Shown in pieces: positions 15,590 to 24,246 of a stretch of DNA of 64,000 nucleotides (its first letter is position 1; each line of letters begins with the position of its first letter). The position numbers were made by a program, and so were the translations under genes. The stretch lies in assembly GCF_004122165.1 (NCBI RefSeq), contig NZ_SBKO01000001.1:62001-126000 (forward strand), read 5' to 3'. Source of the DNA: Flavobacterium amnicola. GTDB taxonomy: Bacteria > Bacteroidota > Bacteroidia > Flavobacteriales > Flavobacteriaceae. Below the pieces are notes generated by a model that did not search any database, had not been told where the DNA came from, and was given only the letters and a program-made list of their open reading frames with translations.

Positions 15590-18361
15590 TTAATTCGCTA
15601 ATAATTTGTGAGAAGGTGCGAATTTAGTTAAGTTGATTCCTTCAACAGCTTCTTTATATTCTTCAATAGAAGGGGTTCTTCCTAAGATTGTTGACAATAC
15701 AACAACTGGTGTAGAAGACAATAACGATTCTCCTTTTTTAGTATCTGTATCTTCTACCACTCTACCTTGGAAAAGACGTGTAGACGTTGCCATAACGGTA
15801 TCTCCTTTAGCAGCTTTTTCCTGGTTCCCCATACAAAGATTACAACCTGGACGTTCTAAGTATAACATGTTTTCGTATTCGGTACGAGCAGCCCCTTTTG
15901 GCGCGTCGTCATTGAATTCGAAACCAGAATATTTTTGTAAAACTTCCCAATCCCCTTCTGCTTTCAACTCGTCTACAATGTTGTAAGTTGGAGGCGCTAC
16001 CACTAACGGCGCTTTAAATTCCACTTTACCTTGTTGCTCTTCGATATTTTTAAGCATTTGCGCCAAGATTTTCATGTCTCCTTTGTGCACCATACACGAA
16101 CCGATGAATCCTAAATCTACCGTTTTTGTTCCTCCGTAGAAAGAAAGCGGACGGATAGTATCGTGAGTATATCGTTTAGAAACATCTGCATTGTTTACGT
16201 CTGGATCAGCAATCATAGGTTCTGCGATTTGATCTAAATCGACTACCACCTCAGCGTAGTATTTTGCATTCGCATCAGGACGTAAGGCTGGTTTTTCCCC
16301 CGATCTGATTTCAGCAATACGTTTGTTTGCTTTATCAATTAATCCTTGTAATACTTGCTTTGCGTTATCCATTCCTTTATCAATCATGATTTGGATTCTG
16401 CCTTTCGCAATTTCCAATGATTCGATTAAGGTTTCATCTTCTGAAATACAGATTGATGCTTTTGCTTTCATTTCAGCCGTCCAATCGGTAAATGTAAAGG
16501 CTTGATCAGCGGTTAATGTACCGATATGCACTTCGATAATTCTACCTTGGAACACATTTTCGCCACCAAATTGGTGTAACATTTGCGCTTGCGTTGCATG
16601 CACCACATCACGGAAATCCATGTAACTTGCCATATTTCCTTTGAACGTTACTTTTACCGATTCTGGAATTGGCATTGATGCTTCACCTGTAGCTAAAGCT
16701 AAAGCCACAGTACCCGAATCGGCACCGAAAGCCACCCCTTTAGACATACGAGTATGCGAGTCACCGCCAATGATGATAGCCCATTCGTCAATAGTAATAT
16801 CATTAAGCACTTTATGAATAACGTCGGTCATTGCATGGTAAACCCCTTTCGGGTCACGAGCAGTGATCAATCCGAAATCGTTCATAAACTTCATCAATTT
16901 CGGGATGTTAGCCTGTGCTTTTTTATCCCAAACTGAAGCGGTATGGCATCCAGATTGGTATGCACCATCAACGATTGGAGAAATTACGGTAGCTGCCATA
17001 GATTCCAATTCCTGAGCTGTCATCAAACCAGTAGTATCTTGTGAACCTACAATGTTTACCGTCACACGAACATCAGAACCTGCATGTAATGCTTTTTTAG
17101 AAATTGTTCCTACCGAATTCCTATTGAAGATTTTTTCAACTGCAGTTAAACCTTGACCATCAATAGAAACCTCTTTTGAAGGAGCATACACAAGTGGCGC
17201 TTCAATTCCTAAAGTCTTCGCAGCAAACGTTTGAAGTTTTTTACCAAATACGATGGCATAAGAACCACCCGCTTTGATAAACTCCATTTTTTGAGGCGTA
17301 AACGCTTTAGAAACATCAATCAACTCTTGATTTCCGTTGTATAATTTTTTTGATTTTGTATTGATTGTTAAAACAGTCCCCGTTGCTACTGAGTACTTTT
17401 GTTCTAAAATAGGATCACCGTTTTCATCACGAACTATTTCACCGTTAGCATCTGTTTTCTTTACCCAGTTTTTAAGGTCAAGACCAATACCTCCAGTTAC
17501 ATCAACTGTGGTAAGGAAAATTGGAGAAATTCCGTTTGTACCCCCAACGATTGGAGCAAAGTTTACAAATGGAACATAAGGACTTGCTTGTTTACCTGTC
17601 CAAAGTGCCACGTTATTTACCCCTGACATACGAGAAGAACCTACACCCATTGTTCCTTTTTCGGCAATTAACATTACTGATTTATCTGGATGTTGTGCTT
17701 GTAAAGCTTTAATTTCCTCTTGAGCCTCAGGCGTAATCATACATTTTCCGTGTAATTCACGATCAGAACGCGAGTGTGCTTGGTTTCCAGGTGAAAGTAA
17801 ATCTGTTGAAATATCTCCTTCACCAGCAATGAACGTTACCACTTTGATTTCTTCAGCCACTTCTGGAAGTTTTGTAAAGAATTCTGCTTTAGCATAACTT
17901 TCTAATATTTCTTTTGCAACAGCATTCCCTCTTTCAAAAGCCACTTTTAGACGATCCATATCGGCATCGTACAAGAAAACTTGTGCTTTCAACACCTCAG
18001 CAGCTTGTTTCGCAACAGCCTCGTCATTTCCTAAAGCCAAGTCCAACAATACTACGATTGAAGGCCCACCTTTCATATGCGATAATAATTCGAAAGCATA
18101 AGCTGGAGTGATTTCAGTAACAGTGGCTTCGCCTAAAATAATTTCTTTTAAAAATTTCGCTTTAGCGCCAGCCGCCGGAGTTGTTCCAGGCAATGTATTG
18201 TAGATAAAAAACTTAAGAGAATCTTCTCTATTTGGATTGTTTACATCTTTGATTTGCGAAATTATTTCGCTTAATAATTCTGCACCGTCAATTGGTTTTG
18301 GGTGTAACCCTTGACCTTTACGTTCTTCAATTTCTTTAATGTAATCTTGATAAGTATTCAT
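15590..18361 (-). CDS. acnB: Aconitate hydratase B (bifunctional with 2-methylisocitrate dehydratase)
   Basis: A 923-residue AcnB: an N-terminal HEAT-like domain (about 1-160), the swivelling domain early in the chain (order 4-1-2-3, unlike the neighbour), then the cluster-binding domains with ligands in GFIGSCMVHKGDM and RPGCNLCMGNQEKA. AcnB acts in the TCA cycle and, in proteobacteria, in the 2-methylcitrate cycle and as an iron-responsive mRNA-binding protein. The sequence alone does not show whether those extra roles hold here. A -7-like element is at 18387-18394 and a terminator follows the gene. Confidence 0.97.
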   Translation of the reverse strand: MNTYQDYIKEIEERKGQGLHPKPIDGAELLSEIISQIKDVNNPNREDSLKFFIYNTLPGTTPAAGAKAKFLKEIILGEATVTEITPAYAFELLSHMKGGPSIVVLLDLALGNDEAVAKQAAEVLKAQVFLYDADMDRLKVAFERGNAVAKEILESYAKAEFFTKLPEVAEEIKVVTFIAGEGDISTDLLSPGNQAHSRSDRELHGKCMITPEAQEEIKALQAQHPDKSVMLIAEKGTMGVGSSRMSGVNNVALWTGKQASPYVPFVNFAPIVGGTNGISPIFLTTVDVTGGIGLDLKNWVKKTDANGEIVRDENGDPILEQKYSVATGTVLTINTKSKKLYNGNQELIDVSKAFTPQKMEFIKAGGSYAIVFGKKLQTFAAKTLGIEAPLVYAPSKEVSIDGQGLTAVEKIFNRNSVGTISKKALHAGSDVRVTVNIVGSQDTTGLMTAQELESMAATVISPIVDGAYQSGCHTASVWDKKAQANIPKLMKFMNDFGLITARDPKGVYHAMTDVIHKVLNDITIDEWAIIIGGDSHTRMSKGVAFGADSGTVALALATGEASMPIPESVKVTFKGNMASYMDFRDVVHATQAQMLHQFGGENVFQGRIIEVHIGTLTADQAFTFTDWTAEMKAKASICISEDETLIESLEIAKGRIQIMIDKGMDNAKQVLQGLIDKANKRIAEIRSGEKPALRPDANAKYYAEVVVDLDQIAEPMIADPDVNNADVSKRYTHDTIRPLSFYGGTKTVDLGFIGSCMVHKGDMKILAQMLKNIEEQQGKVEFKAPLVVAPPTYNIVDELKAEGDWEVLQKYSGFEFNDDAPKGAARTEYENMLYLERPGCNLCMGNQEKAAKGDTVMATSTRLFQGRVVEDTDTKKGESLLSSTPVVVLSTILGRTPSIEEYKEAVEGINLTKFAPSHKLLAN

Positions 18362-18386
18362 TTTAGAAGTTTTATTTTTTATTGTC

Positions 18387-18394
18387 CAAATTTA
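18387..18394 (-). promoter_or_regulatory. -7 element for acnB
   Basis: Minus strand reads TAAATTTG, an exact TAnnTTTG match, 25 nt upstream of the acnB start codon. No clear TTG at the -33 distance. Confidence 0.5.
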
Positions 18395-18535
18395 CAAATT
18401 AGCGCTATTGTTTGAAAATTTTTCAGATAAATAAGTTAATTGATTTGCATTTTTTATCAAAAGACAAATTTGACACCGTTTTTTTAAATAAAACTCAAAA
18501 AATAGAATAAAAAAATAGCAATTTCAAATTAGAAA

Positions 18536-19663
18536 TTAGTTGTTTTTAACTTCTCTAAGACGTGTCATTGGACTTTCAAAATATTTATACAACAAATAAG
18601 AAAATACAAACGTAATCATCCAATAAGTCACTGTGTATAAACCCAATGAAAATCCAGCCAAAGTATCGGATGGGAAAATCTCTTTAATTAAATGCAGTAT
18701 AATTGTGTAGTGAAGTAAATAAATACTGTAGGATATCACGCTAATTAAGGTGATCCATTTGGTAAAAAGCATCGATCGAAATTGTATTGTGGTTAAAAAA
18801 GGCAATAGCAAACAAATGGCGATGGAGTTTAAAGGTAAAAACAAGACATTAAAGAAAAACGGAAATTCTTCCACATTTATTCCCAGGGCAAAAATGAAGA
18901 TGTGTAAGGTGAGTAAAATAGTCAAACCTATATTAAAACATAGCCTTTTCAAAGTATCTGAAATGGCATAGTTGTGGACAACATAAAAAGCGATAAAACC
19001 ATAATAGATTGCATCTAATCTATAAATAGTCACTTTACGAAGTTTTTCATTCCAATCGGACAAACTGTGAATGACGTGTGTTTGGTTAAAATAGTAGCGT
19101 ATTAGCCCGAAGATTAGAATAACTAGAAGCGACATGATTACAAAAAGCTTCCCTTTGTCTTGTTTTGGAAAACATTTGATTAGGAAAAATAAGGAAATCG
19201 GACCTACAATATAACAAAACTGCTCTACCGCTAAACTCCAAGCTATTCTGAAAAAAGCAGGTGAAGTCGTGGTAATATTTTGAAGATAAAAGAAATACAA
19301 AAATAATTTTTCTGGAATTTCTTTATAAATACAAATCCAAAGAATTAAATTGATCAACAATGCCAAATAATAGTTGGGCAGTGTTCTAAACCAGCGTCTT
19401 TTCAGAAAAACAAAAACATCGTGTAAGGAATAATCTTCCTTCTGAATCAATTTCAACACTATTTTTCCAATTAGGAAACCACTAATTACAAAAAATATTT
19501 CGACACCAATGGTTCCGCTCAATCGCATTAACCAGCTGATAAGGGAAGGATAATAATTACTAATCCATAAGGAATGGGAAAATACCACTAATGAAATCGC
19601 GATACTCCTTGCTAAATCTAGACCAGGATATCTGTTTTCTAAGGTAACTTTAAGTCCGAGCAT
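18536..19663 (-). CDS. Acyltransferase family 3 (OafA/YrhL-type) membrane protein
   Basis: A 375-residue integral membrane protein with about ten transmembrane segments. The N terminus shows the family's R-x10-H motif (R19, H30 in VVFSH), followed by the FVISGFLIG segment and the SLAVEQF motif. Members transfer acetyl or other acyl groups to surface polysaccharides, lipids or peptidoglycan. The acceptor is unknown and no polysaccharide genes are adjacent. It starts 6 nt after the MoxR stop, so the two are probably co-transcribed. Confidence 0.9.
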   Translation of the reverse strand: MLGLKVTLENRYPGLDLARSIAISLVVFSHSLWISNYYPSLISWLMRLSGTIGVEIFFVISGFLIGKIVLKLIQKEDYSLHDVFVFLKRRWFRTLPNYYLALLINLILWICIYKEIPEKLFLYFFYLQNITTTSPAFFRIAWSLAVEQFCYIVGPISLFFLIKCFPKQDKGKLFVIMSLLVILIFGLIRYYFNQTHVIHSLSDWNEKLRKVTIYRLDAIYYGFIAFYVVHNYAISDTLKRLCFNIGLTILLTLHIFIFALGINVEEFPFFFNVLFLPLNSIAICLLLPFLTTIQFRSMLFTKWITLISVISYSIYLLHYTIILHLIKEIFPSDTLAGFSLGLYTVTYWMITFVFSYLLYKYFESPMTRLREVKNN

Positions 19664-19669
19664 TAAAAA

Positions 19670-20623
19670 TTAAAACAATTTCTTAATAATCATTTCTTCG
19701 GTGATTCCTTCGGCATCGGCTTTGTAGTTTTTAATAATTCTATGACGCAAGATTCCCGTAGCTACTGCTTGTACATCTTCAATATCGGGTGAAAATTTAC
19801 CATTCAAAGCCGCATGTGTTTTGGCTGCTAAAATTAAATTTTGTGACGCACGAGGTCCTGCACCCCAATCGATGTAATTTTTAATATAATCGGTTGCTAA
19901 AGCATTATCTGGTCGTGTTTTAGACACCAAGGTCACCGCGTACTCGATTACGTTATCTGTCACTGGAATGCGGCGAATTAAATGCTGAAAATCGATTATT
20001 TCCTGTGCGCTAAACAACGGATTCACTTTTTCGGTAAAATCGGATGTTGTACTTTTTACCACTTGTACTTCTTCCGCAAAAGAAGGATAATCTAATTTTA
20101 TGGCAAACATAAAACGGTCCAATTGTGCTTCTGGAAGCGGGTAAGTCCCTTCTTGCTCGATCGGGTTTTGCGTTGCCAATACGAAAAACGGCAATTCTAA
20201 TTTATAATGATGTCCGGCTACGGTTACCGATTTCTCCTGCATCGCTTCTAATAGCGCCGCTTGTGTTTTGGGTGGGGTACGATTGATCTCATCGGCCAAA
20301 ATAATATTGGAAAAGATAGGCCCTTTAATGAACTTAAAATTTCGGGTTTCATCTAGAATTTCACTCCCCAAAATATCGGAAGGCATTAAATCGGGTGTAA
20401 ACTGAATACGCTTAAAATCTAAGCCCAAAGCTTGTGAAATAGTGTTAACCATTAAGGTTTTTGCTAATCCAGGAACTCCGACCAATAGTGCATGTCCTCC
20501 AGAAAAGATACTCAACACAATTTGATTGACAACATCCTCTTGACCTACAATTATTTTTGCAATTTCTTTTTTTAGTTCTTGTTGCTTTTGAACTAAATTT
20601 TGAATGGCGGTAACGTCTGACAT
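19670..20623 (-). CDS. MoxR-family AAA+ ATPase
   Basis: A 317-residue MoxR ATPase. Walker A VGVPGLAKT (about 48-56), Walker B IILADEINR (about 107-115), the sensor-1 strand FFVLATQNP and the arginine-finger region EAQLDRFMF are all present. MoxR proteins act as chaperones for maturation of partner complexes, often with a DUF58 and VWA-domain protein; no such partner is in the neighbouring genes here, where it stands between the peptidyl-prolyl isomerases and an acyltransferase. Its target is unknown. Confidence 0.93.
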   Translation of the reverse strand: MSDVTAIQNLVQKQQELKKEIAKIIVGQEDVVNQIVLSIFSGGHALLVGVPGLAKTLMVNTISQALGLDFKRIQFTPDLMPSDILGSEILDETRNFKFIKGPIFSNIILADEINRTPPKTQAALLEAMQEKSVTVAGHHYKLELPFFVLATQNPIEQEGTYPLPEAQLDRFMFAIKLDYPSFAEEVQVVKSTTSDFTEKVNPLFSAQEIIDFQHLIRRIPVTDNVIEYAVTLVSKTRPDNALATDYIKNYIDWGAGPRASQNLILAAKTHAALNGKFSPDIEDVQAVATGILRHRIIKNYKADAEGITEEMIIKKLF

Positions 20624-20700
20624 TTTTAATTTGAATATTAATGCTTCGATACTTAAACTGTGCTCTCACAGAGTATCTCAACATGACATTAGTAAAAATA

Positions 20701-20740
20701 AAAAGAGTTAATTCTATGATTTCATAAAACTAACTCTTTT
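20701..20740 (-). terminator. Hairpin terminator after the SurA-like gene
   Basis: 10-bp stem AAAAGAGTTA / TAACTCTTTT with a 20-nt loop. The AAAA of the stem, preceded by more A residues, gives the U run on the minus strand. It lies 18 nt after the stop at 20759. Confidence 0.7.
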
Positions 20741-20758
20741 ATCTGAATTAATAAAAAT

Positions 20759-22111
20759 TTATTTTTTTAACCAGTTGTTTGTATAAGTACAATCACGGTA
20801 TTCTCCGTTTATTTTGATGTGTGTTTCTTTAATTTTTTCTTCACTCCATTTTGCAATGGCTTTCAATTGTTTTTCTTTTAAAGCCAATTCTTTTAGACGA
20901 ATGTAATCTTTAGAATAATCGGCAGTATGCTCGTTGAAACGATTGGTAACTGTCATGATTTTGTAAAATTTTCTACCCGTTCTATCGTCTTCGGAAACAG
21001 CATAAGAAACTTCACCATCTTTTAAATTCGCCACAACCGAATACATTGCTGGATCCATTTTTGTCAATTCAAAACGCGTATCTTGTGTTTTTGGATTGGT
21101 TAAAACACCACCATCATTTTTAGTTTCTTTTTCTTCCGACATGGTACGAGCTGCTTCTGCGAAAGTGATTTCTTTGTTCAAAATCTTTGTACGGATAGAT
21201 TCTGCTTTTTCTTTGGCCGCTTTTAAAGCAGCTTCCGGAACTTTTGGAGCAATAACAATATGTCTTAATTCTACATCTTGTCCTTTGATTTTATCAACTT
21301 GAATGATGTGATATCCAAATTCTGTTTCAAAAGGCTCTGAAATTTCCCCTTCTTGCAAACTAAACGCTACATCTTTGAATTCTTTAACAAACTGAGTTTT
21401 ACGGTTCATTTTGTAATACCCACCATTGTTTTTAGATCCAGGATCTTCTGAATACAGAACCGCTTTAGTAAAAAAACTAGCGCCATTTTCTTGGATGTCC
21501 TTTTTAAAAGCTTTCAATTGATCAATAACTGCTTGTTTTGCTTCTTTTGAAACCTCAGGTTTTATTACAATTTGAGCTACTTCCATTTCGGCACCGAAAA
21601 CAGGCAAGTCATCTTTTGGAATTGCTTTAAAAAAATCACGAACTTCTTCTGGTGTGATTTTCACTTCGTCAACAATCTTTTTTTGCATTTCTGAAGTCAA
21701 CTTGTTCATTTTGATAATATCAAACAATTCGGTTTTAAAATCCTCAACACTAGACTTTTTGAAATATTGCACTACTTTTTCCATAGAACCTAATTGTTCT
21801 ACCATATAGTTCAGTTGCTCGTCTAATTTTTGATTCACTTCAGTATCGGTCACCACAATACTATCTTGAATCGCTTGGTGCGCGTATAATTTGTCTTCTA
21901 ATAATTTTCCGAACATTTGGCAACGAGAAATTTCTTTAGTCTCAACGCCTTGTTGTTTTAATTCTAAATAGGTCTTATCGATATCTGAATCTAAAATCAC
22001 ATAATCTCCCACGACACCTACAACTCCATCGATTTTTGTCTTTTGTGCAGACGCAGAAATAGTTACCAGTAAAAAGGCAGCAAAAAGACTTATTTTTTTA
22101 ATTAATATCAT
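20759..22111 (-). CDS. SurA-like periplasmic peptidyl-prolyl isomerase
   Basis: A 450-residue exported chaperone. A signal peptide (about 1-22, ending SASAQ) is followed by a SurA N-terminal helical domain and two parvulin (rotamase) domains, with the typical blocks PGSKNNGGYYKM / FETEFGYHIIQVD in the first and ..TKNDGGVLTNP in the second. SurA proteins escort unfolded outer-membrane proteins across the periplasm. It lies 25 nt downstream of another isomerase gene on the same strand, so the pair is probably one operon serving outer-membrane biogenesis. Confidence 0.92.
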   Translation of the reverse strand: MILIKKISLFAAFLLVTISASAQKTKIDGVVGVVGDYVILDSDIDKTYLELKQQGVETKEISRCQMFGKLLEDKLYAHQAIQDSIVVTDTEVNQKLDEQLNYMVEQLGSMEKVVQYFKKSSVEDFKTELFDIIKMNKLTSEMQKKIVDEVKITPEEVRDFFKAIPKDDLPVFGAEMEVAQIVIKPEVSKEAKQAVIDQLKAFKKDIQENGASFFTKAVLYSEDPGSKNNGGYYKMNRKTQFVKEFKDVAFSLQEGEISEPFETEFGYHIIQVDKIKGQDVELRHIVIAPKVPEAALKAAKEKAESIRTKILNKEITFAEAARTMSEEKETKNDGGVLTNPKTQDTRFELTKMDPAMYSVVANLKDGEVSYAVSEDDRTGRKFYKIMTVTNRFNEHTADYSKDYIRLKELALKEKQLKAIAKWSEEKIKETHIKINGEYRDCTYTNNWLKK

Positions 22112-22136
22112 TTGTATTTAATTTATTTGGCTTTAA

Positions 22137-24101
22137 TTATTTTTTCATTGTAGCTTTCAATTTCTCAAAAACTGCAGTATTAGTATTGACTTTAAATTCT
22201 TTTTTCAATTCAGAAACCCAATTATCTTCAAGATATTGTTGGTAATCGTTAATGACTCTTCCTTTGGTTTCTTCTAATGTTTTTGGTCCAGCTGGAATTA
22301 CTTTTATCACTTTGTTCACATAATAAAAATCCTTGTCTTTATAAATTTCAGACAATCCTACTTTGAAGGCAATCTTTTTAGTCGCGTCGCCTTCTTCAAG
22401 AATTTCTTCTTTTATCATCACGTTCACCGCATCTTTTGTGTTTAATTTTGCTTTTATATCGTCTAATTTGACATCGCTTTTCAGTAATTTCATCGCTTTT
22501 TTAACAAAATCTTCTTTTGCAGAAGAAACAGTTACCACCTCAACACGATTTTTCCATTGGTAATTCGCTTTGTTGGCTTCAAAATGTTTTTTTAAACCGA
22601 TAGAATCTTGTTTGGCTTTGTTCCAAATTTCTTTTTCCATTAAGTCAAAAAGCAATAATCCATCACGATATTCTTCAACGATATTCGCAAATTCAGGAAA
22701 CTCAGTTTCCAAATTATCATTGTAATAGGTATTTAATTGACCGTCTACAAAACTAGTGTACACATTATCAATTAATTTGCTGATTGGTTTAATAGCTAAT
22801 TTAGATTTCTGCTTCGAATTCAATTCTTGTAAAAACGTTGATCCTGTAATCGATTTGTTTTCAACTTTTAACAATTCTGCATCAAACTCTTTAGTGTCTT
22901 CCGGCAATTTCCATTCACCAGTATAATACTTATCGGTTACTGACGCTTTAATTTTTGTGTATAATTTTTCGTTACGAACCACTTTGTACTTGGTTCTCAA
23001 TTTAGCATTTAAAGTGTTTGTAATAATTCTAGAACGATCATCTTTACGGATTTTAGTATCCAATTCGCGTTCCATCTCTTCTAATTTTTTAACTGGATGC
23101 TTTTCTAATAATTTCACGATGTGCCATCCAAATTGACTTTCAAAAGGTTCTGAATAGTCTCCCGCATTTTTCAATCCGAAAGCTACATTTTCAAAAATTT
23201 CAGAACTCAATTGACCCGAAGCAAATCGTGGTAAAACACCTCCTTTTGGTGCAGAGTTTTTATCTTCAGAAAACTGATTGGCTAACGCTTCAAAGCTTTC
23301 ACCTTGTTTTAATTTTGCATAAATATCTTTAATTGTTGATGTAATTTTTGCGGTAATTTCAGGAGTAATTGTTTGCGGTTTAAGCACCATAATATGCGCA
23401 ACTGTTACTTCACCTCTATTTTCTCTAACATCTAATACTTTAACTAAATGATAACCAAATCTGGTACGAACGGGTTTAGACACCTCACCTACTTTAGTGG
23501 TATAGGCCGCAGTCTCGAAAGGATATACCATTCTAAATGCTGAAAAATAACCTAAATTCCCTTTGTTTTCTTTTGCCGAAGGATCTTGAGAAACTTGCTG
23601 AGCTACCTCTTCGAAATTTTCACCCGACACAATTCTTTTGCGAATATCTAATGCTTGATTGAAAGCTTTTAGCGTGTCTTCTGGCGAAGCATTTTCGTCA
23701 CATTTGATAAGAATATGTGCCGCTTTTACTTCTTTTTGCATTCTATTATATCCTTCTTCGATCAAGGCTTTAGTTACTTTTGAGTCGGACGTATAATTTT
23801 TTGATAATTGACCTCTGTACGATTTCAATTCATTAATATATTGTTGCCCGTTTTGCAATCCTAATTTGTTGGCTTTGGCAATTTTTAGTTTGTAGGCTAC
23901 AAACAATTCCAAATACTGATTCAAATCTTTTTGAGATTCGTCTTTTACTAAATCGATGTTTTTATTATAAACTCTAACAAATTCATCAGTAAAATAAGGT
24001 TTTTCATCAATTGTAAACAAAACCTCTTTAGCGCTATTTTGAGCAACTAAAACGCTTGTAACTAGCATAAAAAAAACTACCAAAAAAGGACTTGACTTCA
24101 T
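22137..24101 (-). CDS. PpiC/SurA-like peptidyl-prolyl isomerase, 654 residues
   Basis: The start is set at the ATG at 24101 (MKSSPFLVVF), because it directly begins a signal peptide ending SVLVAQ; an open frame extends 20 codons further upstream but has no signal-like character. Two parvulin domains follow, with landmarks AKENKGNLGYFSAF / RTRFGYHLVKV and SAPKGGVLPRF / ESQFGWHIVKL. The long C-terminal part (about 390-654) has no recognisable motif and may be a chaperone-like helical extension. It is probably a periplasmic foldase working with the SurA-like protein encoded just downstream. Confidence 0.9.
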   Translation of the reverse strand: MKSSPFLVVFFMLVTSVLVAQNSAKEVLFTIDEKPYFTDEFVRVYNKNIDLVKDESQKDLNQYLELFVAYKLKIAKANKLGLQNGQQYINELKSYRGQLSKNYTSDSKVTKALIEEGYNRMQKEVKAAHILIKCDENASPEDTLKAFNQALDIRKRIVSGENFEEVAQQVSQDPSAKENKGNLGYFSAFRMVYPFETAAYTTKVGEVSKPVRTRFGYHLVKVLDVRENRGEVTVAHIMVLKPQTITPEITAKITSTIKDIYAKLKQGESFEALANQFSEDKNSAPKGGVLPRFASGQLSSEIFENVAFGLKNAGDYSEPFESQFGWHIVKLLEKHPVKKLEEMERELDTKIRKDDRSRIITNTLNAKLRTKYKVVRNEKLYTKIKASVTDKYYTGEWKLPEDTKEFDAELLKVENKSITGSTFLQELNSKQKSKLAIKPISKLIDNVYTSFVDGQLNTYYNDNLETEFPEFANIVEEYRDGLLLFDLMEKEIWNKAKQDSIGLKKHFEANKANYQWKNRVEVVTVSSAKEDFVKKAMKLLKSDVKLDDIKAKLNTKDAVNVMIKEEILEEGDATKKIAFKVGLSEIYKDKDFYYVNKVIKVIPAGPKTLEETKGRVINDYQQYLEDNWVSELKKEFKVNTNTAVFEKLKATMKK

Positions 24102-24193
24102 TTTCAATTTATTTATTTTAAAATAGAGTAGCAAAAATAACAATTCGCTTACATTAAACAAGTAATCCCCTTTGTATTAACAAAATTTTATCC

Positions 24194-24226
24194 AAAAAAA
24201 GAGCATCAAATGTAATTGATGCTCTT
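24194..24226 (-). terminator. Rho-independent terminator of the PorP-OmpA pair
   Basis: Perfect 11-bp stem AAGAGCATCAA / TTGATGCTCTT with loop ATGTAA and an A run at 24194-24200 (U run on the minus strand), 21 nt after the OmpA-family stop. Confidence 0.9.
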
Positions 24227-24246
24227 AAAATTTTACTGAGACTAAT

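Noticed and set aside
13198..18361. Considered whether acn is a truncated duplicate of acnB.
   Set aside because: The two proteins have different domain order and different family signatures; both look full length and intact.
20624..20700. A segment (GCTTCGATACT ... CTCAACATGACA) that looks like a degenerate copy of a short interspersed Flavobacterium repeat.
   Set aside because: Only one copy is present here and the match is from memory and imperfect; not enough to call a repeat.
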